DNA from: Sphingomonas sp. PR090111-T3T-6A
GTDB taxonomy: Bacteria; Pseudomonadota; Alphaproteobacteria; Sphingomonadales; Sphingomonadaceae
Direction: 5' to 3'
NCBI RefSeq assembly: GCF_000383095.1
Contig: NZ_AORL01000021.1
Coordinates: 1,099,285 to 1,163,284 of the forward strand
DNA length: 64,000 nucleotides
The notes under the pieces were generated by a model. The model did not search any database. It saw nothing but the letters and a program-made list of their open reading frames with translations, and was not told where the DNA came from. A program made the position numbers and the translations under genes. Below, piece after piece: positions 35,922 to 44,356 of the stretch; position 1 is the first letter of the stretch; each line of letters opens with the position of its first letter.

Positions 35922-36908
35922 ATGTCTCGCACTCTCGGCCGCGTCGCCCTGCTCGCGCTCCCCCTGCTGCTCGGAGGGGCCGCGAGACCGCGCCCGCCGC
36001 TCCAGCTCCAGTTGCCGCTCCAGTGCCGCATCGGGCAGGACTGCGCCGTCCAGAACTATATGGACGACGATGCCGGCCCGGCCGCGAAGGACTATCTCTG
36101 CCGCGGCCGCACCTACCAGGGCCATAACGGCATCGATTTCCGCATCCCCAGCATGGCGCGGCAACGCGCCGGGGTGAATGTCGTCGCCGTCGCGCCGGGC
36201 CGCGTGCTGCGCACCCGCGACGGCGTGCCGGACATCTCGGTGAACGAGCGCGGCAAGGCCGCCGTCACCGGCGAGGAATGCGGCAACGGACTGGTGATCG
36301 ATCACGGCCATGGCTGGGAAAGCCAGTATTGCCATCTCGCCAACGGCAGCATCCGCGTGAAGCCGGGCCGCCATGTGAGGGCCGGACAGGTGCTCGGCCG
36401 CATCGGCCTCTCGGGCGATACCGAGTTCCCGCACGTCCACCTGACCGTGCGCAAGGACGGCAAGGCGATCGATCCCTTCGCCTATGGCGCGGCGCCGGGC
36501 TCCTGCGGCGGCGGCGTGCCGTTGTGGAAGGAACGGTTGCCCTATCAGCGGGGCCAGGTCTTCGTCGCCGGCTTCGCCACGCGCGCGGTCGAGATGGCCG
36601 AAGCGCAGGAGAATGGCGCCGACCAGCAGCCCCGCGTCAACCGCGACGCCCCCGCACTGGTGGCCTTCGTGCAGGCGCTCGGGCTCGAGAAGGGCGACAT
36701 CCAGCGCCTGCGCGTCAGCGGCCCCGGTGCCGTGGTGATCGCCGACGAGCGGGCCGAGCCGCTGGATCATGACAAGGCCCAGACCATCTTCAACGTCGGC
36801 CGCCGCCGGCCTGCGCAGGGCTGGGCCCCGGGCGTCTATCAGGCCGATTACAGCGTCCGCCGTGACGGGGTGGACGTGATCGTACGGAGCTTCCGCATCA
36901 CGCTTTGA
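35922..36908 (+). CDS. Secreted M23-family peptidase
   Basis: 328 residues. A signal peptide (LGRVALLALPLLLGGAARP) is followed by the M23 (LytM) metal site: GHNGID with H68 and D72, then FPHVHLTV near 170-177. This fold cleaves peptidoglycan cross-bridges (family knowledge); some members are inactive activators, but the metal ligands look complete here. A C-terminal region of about 120 residues after the SCGGG segment is a beta-rich add-on I cannot name. It starts 14 bases after the glycosyltransferase fusion and may be the last gene of that unit. Confidence 0.88.
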   Translation: MSRTLGRVALLALPLLLGGAARPRPPLQLQLPLQCRIGQDCAVQNYMDDDAGPAAKDYLCRGRTYQGHNGIDFRIPSMARQRAGVNVVAVAPGRVLRTRDGVPDISVNERGKAAVTGEECGNGLVIDHGHGWESQYCHLANGSIRVKPGRHVRAGQVLGRIGLSGDTEFPHVHLTVRKDGKAIDPFAYGAAPGSCGGGVPLWKERLPYQRGQVFVAGFATRAVEMAEAQENGADQQPRVNRDAPALVAFVQALGLEKGDIQRLRVSGPGAVVIADERAEPLDHDKAQTIFNVGRRRPAQGWAPGVYQADYSVRRDGVDVIVRSFRITL

Positions 36909-36925
36909 GCCGGCCCGGACAGGAC

Positions 36926-36961
36926 AAAAGCGGCGAGCCCCCCGAAGGGATGGCTCGCCGC
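36926..36961. terminator. Strong terminator between the M23 peptidase and RTX protein 1
   Basis: A perfect 10-base stem GCGGCGAGCC/GGCTCGCCGC, with an inner CCC-CGAA-GGG, lies between convergent genes. On the minus strand TTTT follows directly, so it is a Rho-independent terminator for the RTX gene and likely works both ways. Confidence 0.75.
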
Positions 36962-36989
36962 CAGCCAGAGACCTCCCCCAGTCGCTGGA

Positions 36990-38072
36990 TCAGACGAAGT
37001 CGGACACCGCCATCGACGTCGGCGCCACGCCCTTCAGATCGATGACGCTATCCACCAGCGCGGTGTGGCTCGCGCTGTAGAAGAGATAGGTGTCGCTGCC
37101 GACGCCAATCGCGACGACGCTGCCCGAAGCGCCGGTCAGCAACCCGGTCACCGCCGCGATCGCCGCCTCGACGGTCCCTGCGACGCCGCCCTGGATCACG
37201 CCCGCGGGCGCATAGCCGATGTCCAGATGGTCCTCGCCATGGTGGAAGTCGGTGATCGTATCGGTCTGGCCCAGCGTGGTGAGGCTGAGCAGCGCGGAAT
37301 CGTTGCCGCTGAAGTGGAAGGTGTCCGACCCCGCGCCGCCGGTCAGCGTGTCGACGCCCAGATCGCCATAGATCTGGTCGTTGCCGTCGCCGCCGGTGAT
37401 GGTGTCGTTGTCCTTGCCGCCGCGCAGCACATCATCGCCCGCGCCGCCATCGATGACGTCGTTGCCGAAGTTGCCGTTGATGGTGTCGTTGCCGTTGCCA
37501 CCGGTGATGTGATCGTCATCCTTGCCGCCGTTGATGCGGTCGTCGCCGTCGCCGCCGTCCAGGATGTCGTTGCCGGCATTGCCCTGGATATAGTCGCCAC
37601 CCGCGCCGCCGCTGATCGTATCCGCGCCGTCGCCGCTGACGTCGGCCGTCATGCCCATGCCGTAGAGATGGTCGTTCCCGTCTCCGCCGGTGATGACGTC
37701 ATTGCCTGCGCCGCCGAACATATAGTCGTTGCCGCCGCCGCTCGTCAGCGTGTCGTCGCCGCCGAGGCCGTAGATGCCGTCGTCGCCGCTGGAACCGTTG
37801 AGCGTCTCGGCGCTGTCCGTACCGGTGATCACATGCGTGCCGTCGGCCAGCGTGACATGGCCTTCCTGCGCCGCCGTCCTCAGTTGCAGCGACGGCAGCG
37901 AGAGCGTGTTGCCCAGCGCGGACAACGTCGTGTTGAGGCCACTCGATGTGATCGACAGATTGTCGAGACCGACCGTATCGGGAAAGCTGAGAGTGTCGCT
38001 GTTCGACAACCCCAACGTGCTCAGCAACAGGTTCTCGACCGTGCCGAGAAGCCCAAAGACGAAATTCGCCAC
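36990..38072 (-). CDS. RTX calcium-binding repeat protein 1, type I secretion substrate
   Basis: 360 residues. After about 80 residues of non-repeat sequence come roughly 15 glycine/aspartate nonapeptides of the GGxGxDxxx type (about 83-255). Each pair binds calcium in a beta-roll after secretion (family knowledge). The last 90 residues hold the DTITDFHHGEDHLDIGY and SDTYLFYSA segments common near RTX C-termini and end in SDFV, like type I signals ending DFxV. There is no N-terminal signal peptide. The start is a GTG. It shares the VGSDTYLFY segment with RTX protein 2 and probably uses the same exporter at 41-46 kb. Confidence 0.88.
   Translation of the reverse strand: MANFVFGLLGTVENLLLSTLGLSNSDTLSFPDTVGLDNLSITSSGLNTTLSALGNTLSLPSLQLRTAAQEGHVTLADGTHVITGTDSAETLNGSSGDDGIYGLGGDDTLTSGGGNDYMFGGAGNDVITGGDGNDHLYGMGMTADVSGDGADTISGGAGGDYIQGNAGNDILDGGDGDDRINGGKDDDHITGGNGNDTINGNFGNDVIDGGAGDDVLRGGKDNDTITGGDGNDQIYGDLGVDTLTGGAGSDTFHFSGNDSALLSLTTLGQTDTITDFHHGEDHLDIGYAPAGVIQGGVAGTVEAAIAAVTGLLTGASGSVVAIGVGSDTYLFYSASHTALVDSVIDLKGVAPTSMAVSDFV
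37307..37823 (-). repeat. RTX nonapeptide repeat array in RTX protein 1
   Basis: Tandem 27-base units coding GGxGNDxxx-type nonapeptides. They are in-frame coding repeats and vary between units. Confidence 0.85.
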
Positions 38073-38447
38073 GACCCCGTTCCCTTCTACAAAAGGTTGC
38101 GCACCCCTGCGGAAATCATGAGGACGACGATCCGAACAACAAATGGTTAACGGGATTTTATCTATGTTTTCTAGACCATGGCCTTATGCAGCCATGCAAC
38201 AAATCGAGTTTTATTAGCGGTTTCATTGCAACAGCCCCCTTCCGCACGACGTGGCGCCGAATCAGGGACCGGGAAATCGCACCGCGATGGGACAGGCGAG
38301 GAGCCCGGCTCCCGAAAGGCCGTCGCCGGGAGGCGCGGTTCGGAGGCGGAAGCGGGCTTTCCATGGGCGAAACCTGAAAAATCCGCCATCATTCCACTTA
38401 CGACTTCATTTTCTCACGCGAGAAGCCCATAGTCGGTTCGGCTCGAA

Positions 38448-38473
38448 GATATCCTCGCGTATCGGAGGATATC
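38448..38473. promoter_or_regulatory. GATATCCTC/GAGGATATC inverted repeat
   Basis: Perfect 9-base arms separated by 8 bases, adjoining the 19-base element shared by the two RTX upstream regions. An operator or an RNA hairpin is possible; it is not followed by a T-run. Confidence 0.4.
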
Positions 38474-38476
38474 GGG

Positions 38477-38495
38477 CCTTCGTCCGAATGTGCAT
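38477..38495 (-). promoter_or_regulatory. 19-base element shared by both RTX upstream regions, copy A
   Basis: On the plus strand CCTTCGTCCGAATGTGCAT. Copy B at 40088-40106 matches at 16 of 19 positions, with one 3-base block differing. It lies about 405 bases upstream of the RTX 1 start. Confidence 0.45.
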
Positions 38496-38496
38496 T

Positions 38497-38527
38497 GTGG
38501 GGAGGCTGAGCCCAAAGGCCTCCCCAC
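38497..38527. other. 10-base perfect stem-loop
   Basis: GTGGGGAGGC and GCCTCCCCAC with an 11-base loop, next to the shared 19-base element. It has no T-tract on either strand, so it is not a standard terminator; its role is unknown. Confidence 0.4.
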
Positions 38528-38729
38528 TTCAGCATTCCGGACCTGCCGCGAGCGCCCTGCGCCGCCGCCTTCCCGATCCCTCCGCCGATCAGAGCCGACG
38601 CCGCTCCACGTCTTCCGTCCCCGTTTCCGAGGACGGCGCCGACCGGACTCGCGCTGTGTGTATGCAATGCCACAGGCATCATGGCGCTCGCAGGCTCACC
38701 CACATGGATGGCATCGATCTCATACAGGC

Positions 38730-38764
38730 AAAAAGAAAGGGGCCGATCCCGAAGGACCGGCCCC
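38730..38764 (-). terminator. Rho-independent terminator of RTX protein 2
   Basis: On the minus strand an 11-base stem, GGGGCCGGTCC with GGATCGGCCCC (one G-U pair), carries a TTCG tetraloop. It is followed by TTTCTTTTT and lies 40 bases past the stop codon. Confidence 0.85.
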
Positions 38765-38804
38765 CAACTTGCTTCTATTTCAAGCCGCGATGCGGCCGGA
38801 AATA

Positions 38805-40070
38805 TTAGACGAACGACGCGGCCTTGAGGTGAGCCGTGTCGGTGAAACCGTCGACCTTGATGACCGAGTCGATGGTCGTAGCCGCACCCGCGTCATTGTA
38901 GAACAGGTAGGTATCGCTACCGACCACGATCGCCGCAACGGCGTGGTCATCCGCACCGGCGGTGAGGATCTGCTGGGCATAAACCTGCGCGTCGTCGACC
39001 GACGTGAAAGTGACGCCCGCACCCTGGGTCAGGACCGCATCGGTCGCGTTGCCGAGGTGGAAGTGATCCGTACCGTTGGTGAAGTCGGTGACCTCATCGT
39101 AGTAGTTCGCGGCCGAGGTGCCGGAGCCGACCACATTGACAGCCGCCGAACCCGTAACGCTGAAATCGAAAACGTCGTTGCCAGCACCACCGGTCAGGAT
39201 GTCGATACCGGTGTTGGCGTGCAGGTCGTCGTTGCCGAGGTCACCCGAGATGGTGTTGTTGCCAGTGCCGGCGAAGATATGGTCGTCACCCTGGCCACCG
39301 TTCACGGTGTTGTTGCCGGTACCCATGTTGATGGTATCGGAACCAGCGTTGCCGTTGATGTGGTTGTTACCATTGCCGACGGTGATGTTGTCATCACCCT
39401 GACCACCGTACACGCGGCTCGAACCATCACCGGTGGTGATGATGTCGTTGCCGGCGTTGCCGTTCACATAGTTGGAGCCATCGCCAACCGTGATGGTGTC
39501 GATGCCGTCAGTCGCGCCCTGCACCGAGCCGAGAGCATTGCCGTACACGTGGTTGTTGCCATCACCGACGATGATGCTGTCAGCACCGGCACCGCCCGAG
39601 ACGATGTTGTTGCCGTCACCAACGGTGATGGTGTCGACACCCTTGCCACCGAGGATGTTGAGGTCGCCGGTCGCGGTGCCAGCGTCGATGGTGTCACCAG
39701 CGCTGCCAGCGTGAATCACGTGGTTGCCCGCGTCCGTCACGGTGAAGGTCGTCGCCGCGCCCGTGAAGTTATAGGCCGCGTCGGCGTCATCACCGGCCAC
39801 CGTGGTGGTAGCGCCGGTGGTGAAGATCAGGCTGCCACCCGACGACAGGAACTGCGTCGTGGTCGCCGCATCGTCCAGCGCCGAAGCGGCGAAGTTGAAC
39901 GAGTGCGTGCCATCCGAGATGGTGACCGTGTCAACCGAGAGACCACCGGTGCTCGCGGTGAAGGTAACGTTCAGCGACGCCGGATCGGCATCACGGAAGA
40001 TCAGGGTATCGCCAGCGGTGAACGCGCTAGCCTGAATCTGGGTACCCTCTTCGAAAATGAAACTAGCCAT
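38805..40070 (-). CDS. RTX calcium-binding repeat protein 2, type I secretion substrate
   Basis: 421 residues from ATG 40070, which has GGAGG 6 bases upstream; the frame is open 4 codons further. The N-terminal 120 residues are threonine/alanine-rich beta sequence (SFIFEEGTQIQASAF). The middle (about 126-310) is an alternating array in which GDGNNxVxGNAG units, rich in asparagine, alternate with classic GGxGxDxI units. The C-terminus has TDFTNGTDHFHLG and VGSDTYLFYND and ends in AASFV. There is no signal peptide, cysteine or catalytic motif. A strong Shine-Dalgarno and a strong terminator suggest high expression. An S-layer or matrix protein is likely (inference). Confidence 0.88.
   Translation of the reverse strand: MASFIFEEGTQIQASAFTAGDTLIFRDADPASLNVTFTASTGGLSVDTVTISDGTHSFNFAASALDDAATTTQFLSSGGSLIFTTGATTTVAGDDADAAYNFTGAATTFTVTDAGNHVIHAGSAGDTIDAGTATGDLNILGGKGVDTITVGDGNNIVSGGAGADSIIVGDGNNHVYGNALGSVQGATDGIDTITVGDGSNYVNGNAGNDIITTGDGSSRVYGGQGDDNITVGNGNNHINGNAGSDTINMGTGNNTVNGGQGDDHIFAGTGNNTISGDLGNDDLHANTGIDILTGGAGNDVFDFSVTGSAAVNVVGSGTSAANYYDEVTDFTNGTDHFHLGNATDAVLTQGAGVTFTSVDDAQVYAQQILTAGADDHAVAAIVVGSDTYLFYNDAGAATTIDSVIKVDGFTDTAHLKAASFV
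39180..39710 (-). repeat. RTX repeat array in RTX protein 2
   Basis: Tandem coding repeats of 27 bases that alternate between an Asn-rich (GDGNN) and an Asp-rich (GGxGxD) unit, so the true period is near 54 bases. They are coding and degenerate, unlike a CRISPR array. Confidence 0.8.
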
Positions 40071-40371
40071 GAAAGCCTCCACTTAAACCTTCGTCCGGGC
40101 GTGCATATTCAGCTCCCTCCCCCCCGCAACGAGCTGGAGGCGCCTTATTCGCCAAGCCGCCATACCCCTGCCAGGGCGTGGTCAACGCGGCGAGCCCAGC
40201 CGGTTGATTAGCGGGGCTTCTCCTACCGTGCAACCGCGAAACGCAACGACCAGTCGCAATATATCGACGCTGATCCGAACACCGCCCCTCTTGATGACAG
40301 CGGTGTGGCAGCACGGTGACATGGGAGTTGAATGACAGCCGGACGTTCCTCCCCGGCGTCGCGCCGGACAG
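40071..40371. other. Leader region of RTX protein 2
   Basis: 301 bases without a gene, between the second sulfotransferase's stop and the RTX 2 start. It contains the Shine-Dalgarno, the shared 19-base element and a small hairpin (40353-40367, CCGGCG/CGCCGG) that may end the sulfotransferase transcript. I see no convincing promoter hexamers. Confidence 0.5.
40088..40106 (-). promoter_or_regulatory. 19-base element shared by both RTX upstream regions, copy B
   Basis: On the plus strand CCTTCGTCCGGGCGTGCAT, 17 bases upstream of the RTX 2 start codon. It therefore lies inside the leader or at the promoter. Copy A is at 38477-38495. Confidence 0.45.
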
Positions 40372-41142
40372 CTAAAAAGCCTCAGCCCGGTTTTGGTTGC
40401 ACCGCTCCACCAAGTGATGAAAGCGTGCAAGTTCCGTATGATACAGGTCCCGCAGATAGTCGACATCCGCGTTCGTCAGCTCGGACGGGTAGATCATTTC
40501 ATGCGCGGTACGAACGCGGCGCGGCCTGATCGGCGCCTCCGGCTCGGGCACGCCGAGGAAGGCGCATATCTCCGCCAGCACCGTATCGGGCTCCGCCGAG
40601 AGCCTCGCCGATTCCAGCAGAAGAAGCTGATTCGACGGGAAAAGATGCAACGCGCGGGCAAGCTGCCGGCCGTAGAAGCCGCGCTCCACATAGCTGAACA
40701 CGCGGTGGAAGCCGGGATAGGGCGTTCCCTCCGCCATGCGGGCACGGCCTTCGCGGATGCACCAGGCGAAGGGCTCGGTCTCCTTGCGCTTGGCATATTC
40801 CATCTTCCAGTGCGACCAGGCCCGCTCGACCGGATCGCGGAACAGGAGGATGAGCTTCATGTCCGGGTTGTAGGCGCGGACACGCTCCAGCGCGTTCGGC
40901 CAGTAGAGGTAGATCGGCGTCGCCTCCCCCCACATCCGGCCGTCCTCCACGAACAGCCGGTGATAGGGGACATGATCCGGCGCGGACCAGTCCACCCCTT
41001 CCTCGTCGTCGAAGAAATGGGCTTCCTTGACCTCCGGCAGCTGGAGCGCCGGAATCTCGCGCAGATATTCGAACAGCGCGCTCGTCCCGCCCTTCTGCAC
41101 GCCGGCGACGAGGAAGGACACGCGCCTGTCCGAACGGGGCAT
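40372..41142 (-). CDS. Sulfotransferase domain protein
   Basis: 256 residues. The 5'-phosphosulfate loop is GVQKGGTSALFEYL (near 14-27), and the 3'-phosphate-binding strand is LLFRDPVERAWSHWKME (near 99-115). KEAHFFDD and the C-terminal LLLLESARL fit the bacterial PAPS-dependent sulfotransferases of surface glycans (family knowledge). It begins 1 base after the HlyD-type gene and so is the fourth member of the secretion operon. A sulfate on the RTX protein's glycan, or on the surface polysaccharide, would be a natural target (inference). It differs clearly from the sulfotransferase-like protein at 30821. Confidence 0.9.
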   Translation of the reverse strand: MPRSDRRVSFLVAGVQKGGTSALFEYLREIPALQLPEVKEAHFFDDEEGVDWSAPDHVPYHRLFVEDGRMWGEATPIYLYWPNALERVRAYNPDMKLILLFRDPVERAWSHWKMEYAKRKETEPFAWCIREGRARMAEGTPYPGFHRVFSYVERGFYGRQLARALHLFPSNQLLLLESARLSAEPDTVLAEICAFLGVPEPEAPIRPRRVRTAHEMIYPSELTNADVDYLRDLYHTELARFHHLVERCNQNRAEAF

Positions 41143-41143
41143 C

Positions 41144-42529
41144 CTACCGCTCCCGGAGCGCGGTGTGCATCGCTTCCGTCATCGGGCCGAGCAGATACTG
41201 CATGATCGTGCGCTTGCCCGTCACGATCGCGACCGTCGCCGGCATGCCCGGCGTCAGGTGGACGCCCTTGCCCGCCTTGGCCAGCTCGCCCGGATCGACC
41301 TTCACCTGCACGACGTAGAAGGACTGGTGGCTCTGCTGGTCGGTGCTGGCGTCGGCCGAGACGAGGGTGACATGGCCGTCCACCTGCGGCGTGGTGCGCG
41401 GGTTGAAGGCGGTGAGCGTCACGCGGGCCGGCATGCCGACATGCACCTCGGCGATGTCGCTCGGCTTCACCTCCACGGTGATGTTGAGCGGCATGTTCAC
41501 CGGCACGATGTCGAGCAGCGCCTCACCCGGCGCGGCGACGCCGCCGACGGTGAACTGCGTGAGGTTGAACACGTAGCCGTCGACCGGCGCGCGCACGTCC
41601 GCCTGGAACAGGCTGTCCTGCATCGCGCGGAGCCTCGGCACCGTGTCGGTCAGCTTGTCCTCGGTGTCGCGCAGGCCTTGCGTCGCGTCCGTCTCGCGCT
41701 TGTCGTCGAGCTGGGCGATCTGGAGGCGGACCGAGCCGATCGCCTGATTCGCCCGCGCGATGTCCGACACGAGCGAGCCGCGCTGGCCCTTGAGGCTCAC
41801 CATGCTGCGCTCAAGCTCCAGCAGGCGCGTGCGGGGCGCATAGCCCTGCTTGTTGAGATCGCGCACGCCGCTCAGCTCGTCGTTGATCAGATCGGACTGG
41901 GCGTCCAGCGCGGTCATCTGCGCGCGCAGGCCCTGGATCTGCGTGCCGAGCTGCTCCGCCTGCCCGGAGAGCACCATCGACTGGCTGCGGTACAGCGTCA
42001 TGCGGGACTGGAAGAGGCTGCGCTGGCTGGTGAGCAGCGCGGCGATGCGGGGATCGTTCTGGTGGGCCAGAAGCTCCTGCGGGAAGCGGATGTCGTTCGC
42101 GTTCGCCGCTTCCGCCTGGAAGCGGGCGATCTGCGCGAGCGCGCTGTCATAATCGGCCTGGTAGATGTCGACGCTGGCCTGCGCCTGCACCCGATCGAGG
42201 CGCAGCAGCACCTGGCCGGCATGGACCCGCTGCCCCTCGCGCACGAGGATCGCGCGGACGATGCCGCCTTCGCGATGCTTGATCTGCTTGATATTGTCCT
42301 CGACCTTCACCGTGCCCGGCGCGATCACCGCGCCCGCGATCGAGAAGATCGACGCCCAGATCAGCAGGCCGAACACCAGCACCAGCACCACGATGCTGCC
42401 CGCGACGATCGGGCGGCGCAGGCGCAGGCGGATGATCTCGCCCGGATGGGCATCGCCCGCGGGCCGGAACTCGGCCGCCGGCGCCTCCAGCTGAGGGGCG
42501 CCCAGATGCCGACGAATGAAAGCCTTCAC
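41144..42529 (-). CDS. Type I secretion membrane-fusion (HlyD/PrtE) protein
   Basis: 461 residues. One transmembrane helix lies near 40-62 (VAGSIVVLVLVFGLLIWASI), followed by the lipoyl-like half IKQIKHREGGIVRAILVREGQ and LLRLDRVQAQA. A long alpha-helical hairpin (SQRSLFQSRMTLYRSQSMVL and the E/Q-rich run after it) precedes the C-terminal barrel ending VAIVTGKRTIMQYLLGP, the HlyD/PrtE signature. It links the ABC protein to the outer-membrane channel. The start is a GTG, 5 bases after the ABC gene. Confidence 0.92.
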   Translation of the reverse strand: MKAFIRRHLGAPQLEAPAAEFRPAGDAHPGEIIRLRLRRPIVAGSIVVLVLVFGLLIWASIFSIAGAVIAPGTVKVEDNIKQIKHREGGIVRAILVREGQRVHAGQVLLRLDRVQAQASVDIYQADYDSALAQIARFQAEAANANDIRFPQELLAHQNDPRIAALLTSQRSLFQSRMTLYRSQSMVLSGQAEQLGTQIQGLRAQMTALDAQSDLINDELSGVRDLNKQGYAPRTRLLELERSMVSLKGQRGSLVSDIARANQAIGSVRLQIAQLDDKRETDATQGLRDTEDKLTDTVPRLRAMQDSLFQADVRAPVDGYVFNLTQFTVGGVAAPGEALLDIVPVNMPLNITVEVKPSDIAEVHVGMPARVTLTAFNPRTTPQVDGHVTLVSADASTDQQSHQSFYVVQVKVDPGELAKAGKGVHLTPGMPATVAIVTGKRTIMQYLLGPMTEAMHTALRER

Positions 42530-42534
42530 CGAAC

Positions 42535-44274
42535 TTAACCCTTCACTTCCGCAAGCGGCGGACGCGGGCGAGCCCCGCTGAGCTGCTGCATGACGTCTTC
42601 ACGCGGGCCGTACATGCTGATCTTGCCGTTCTGGAGCACCAGCAGCTTGTCGGCATGCTGGAAGGCCGAAGGCTTGTGCGAGATCATCACGATCGTGGCG
42701 CCCCGCGCCTTGAGGCTCAGGATCGCCTCGTTCAGCGCCTTCTCGCCTTCCTGGTCGAGATTGGCGTTGGGCTCGTCGAGCACCACCAGCTTGGGATCGC
42801 CGAACAGCGTGCGGGCGAGGCCGACGCGCTGGCGCTGGCCGGCGGACAGGATCGCCCCGCCCTCGCCCAGCTCGGTGTCGTAGCCATTGGGCAGGCGCAG
42901 GATGAGGTCATGCGCACCGGCGGCCTGCGCGGCGCGGATCACGTCGGCATCGTCCACATCGGCCCGGAAGCGGGCGATATTGTTGCGCACCGTGCCGGAG
43001 AAGAGTTCCGTATCCTGCGGCTGATAGGCGACGTGACGGCCGAAATCCTCGCGATCCCAGCTATAGACGTCGGCGCCGTCGAGGCGGACCGAGCCGGCCA
43101 CCGGCTTCCAGATGCCGACCAGCAGGCGCGCCAGCGTCGACTTGCCCGCGCCGGACGGGCCGATCACGCCCACCATCTCGCCCGGCAGGATGCCGAAGGT
43201 CAGGTTCACCAGCACCAGCGCCGGGGCGCCGGCGGGCGCGAAATTGACGTTCTCGACGGTCAGCCGGCCCTGCGGCACCGGAAGCTGGGTGAGCGGCACC
43301 GGCGGCTCATAATCCTCCAGCGCGGCTTCCAGACGGCGGAAGGCCTGCGCGGATTCGAACAGCCCCTTCCACGACGCCACGATCCGCTCGATCGGCGCGA
43401 GCGCGCGAGCGGCGAGGATCATGTTGGCGAACAGCAGGCCCGACGGGATCGTCCGCTCCACCACCAGATAGGCGCCGAGCGCGATGATCAGGATCTGGAT
43501 CAGCATGCGGACGTAGCGGATCGCGCCGCTGTAGAAGGACGCCCGTTCGCCCGCCGCGGCACCGGCGCTGATCGAGAGCTGGCGGAAGCTCGCCCATTGC
43601 GAGCCGAGGCGCGGCAACATGCCCAGCGCGCGGACCACCTCGCCGTTGCGGAGCGCCGCGTCGGTGAAGCTGTAGCTTTGCAGCGCGGCGTTGTTGGCGG
43701 TCTTTAGCGCGCCATGGGTCGCGCGATCCTGCAACACGGCGAGGATCACGAGGATCACGCCGCCCACCAGCGTCGCCACGCCGATCAGCGGATCGACGAT
43801 GAACAGCATGAGCAGGAACACCGGCATCCACGGCAGGTCGAACAGCACGTTGACGGCCGAGCCGCTGATCGCCTGACGCACCGTATCGAGATCGCGCAGC
43901 GCCTGCGCCCGCGTGCCCTGGCGGCGCACCACCGCGTCGAACAGCGCCGAGAAGACGTGCGAGGCGACCTGCTGGTCGAACACCGCGCCGAAGCCGCTCA
44001 GCACCTGCTCGCGGAAATGGTCCACGATCGAGGAGATGATGAACACGAACGCCGCGCCCAGCGTCAGCACCACCAGCGTGGAGACCGACTGGCTCGACAG
44101 CACCCGGCTGTAGATCTGGTTCGTGTAGATCGGCAGCGCGAGATACAAGAGGTTGCTGACGAGGCTGAACAGGCCGGCGAACAGCATCGGGCCGATGCCG
44201 AGCGCCAGCGTCCGGCGCAGCGGCGACGGCATCACCTCGTGGACGCGCGAGGATTTTCCGGGTTTCAACGCCAT
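42535..44274 (-). CDS. Type I secretion permease/ATPase (PrtD family)
   Basis: 579 residues. The N-terminal half has six hydrophobic segments, including GPMLFAGLFSLVSNLLYLAL. The ATPase half has Walker A GPSGAGKST near 366-374, signature LSAGQRQRV near 473 and Walker B LVVLDEPNANLD near 493. There is no C39 or C39-like N-terminal domain, which matches PrtD-type exporters of RTX proteins. It energises export of the two RTX proteins (inference from position). It lies between the TolC-type and HlyD-type genes, in the order tolC-prtD-hlyD-sulfotransferase. Confidence 0.93.
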   Translation of the reverse strand: MALKPGKSSRVHEVMPSPLRRTLALGIGPMLFAGLFSLVSNLLYLALPIYTNQIYSRVLSSQSVSTLVVLTLGAAFVFIISSIVDHFREQVLSGFGAVFDQQVASHVFSALFDAVVRRQGTRAQALRDLDTVRQAISGSAVNVLFDLPWMPVFLLMLFIVDPLIGVATLVGGVILVILAVLQDRATHGALKTANNAALQSYSFTDAALRNGEVVRALGMLPRLGSQWASFRQLSISAGAAAGERASFYSGAIRYVRMLIQILIIALGAYLVVERTIPSGLLFANMILAARALAPIERIVASWKGLFESAQAFRRLEAALEDYEPPVPLTQLPVPQGRLTVENVNFAPAGAPALVLVNLTFGILPGEMVGVIGPSGAGKSTLARLLVGIWKPVAGSVRLDGADVYSWDREDFGRHVAYQPQDTELFSGTVRNNIARFRADVDDADVIRAAQAAGAHDLILRLPNGYDTELGEGGAILSAGQRQRVGLARTLFGDPKLVVLDEPNANLDQEGEKALNEAILSLKARGATIVMISHKPSAFQHADKLLVLQNGKISMYGPREDVMQQLSGARPRPPLAEVKG

Positions 44275-44314
44275 GACCGGGCCCCCTCCGACAGGATTGC
44301 AGTACGGACCTTAG

Positions 44315-44331
44315 CGCGCCCGAGGGGCGCG
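44315..44331. other. Hairpin between tolC and prtD genes
   Basis: A perfect 7-base stem CGCGCCC/GGGCGCG with a 3-base loop in the 82-base gap between tolC and prtD. It may set different expression levels within the operon; there is no T-run. Confidence 0.3.
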
Positions 44332-44356
44332 GCGAAGGCGGCAACGAAGGGGAACG

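Larger units (their letters stand above)
38073..38804. other. 732-base non-coding region between the two RTX genes
   Basis: No convincing gene is seen in this stretch; the open frames have neither family features nor start signals. It holds the terminator of RTX protein 2, two further inverted repeats, the 19-base element shared with the RTX 2 leader, and a TTAACCAT motif on the minus strand (38143-38150). That motif matches a CtrA half-site, 71 bases before the RTX 1 start. The minus-strand leader of RTX 1 could thus be about 400 bases long. Confidence 0.6.

Noticed and set aside
37307..39710. Tandem repeats as a possible CRISPR array
   Set aside because: The units are coding, in frame with RTX nonapeptides, vary in sequence and have no unique spacers.
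38490..40211. A 573-codon plus-strand frame opposite RTX protein 2
   Set aside because: The repeated valine/alanine pattern is the reverse reading of the RTX repeats; there is no start signal or family feature.
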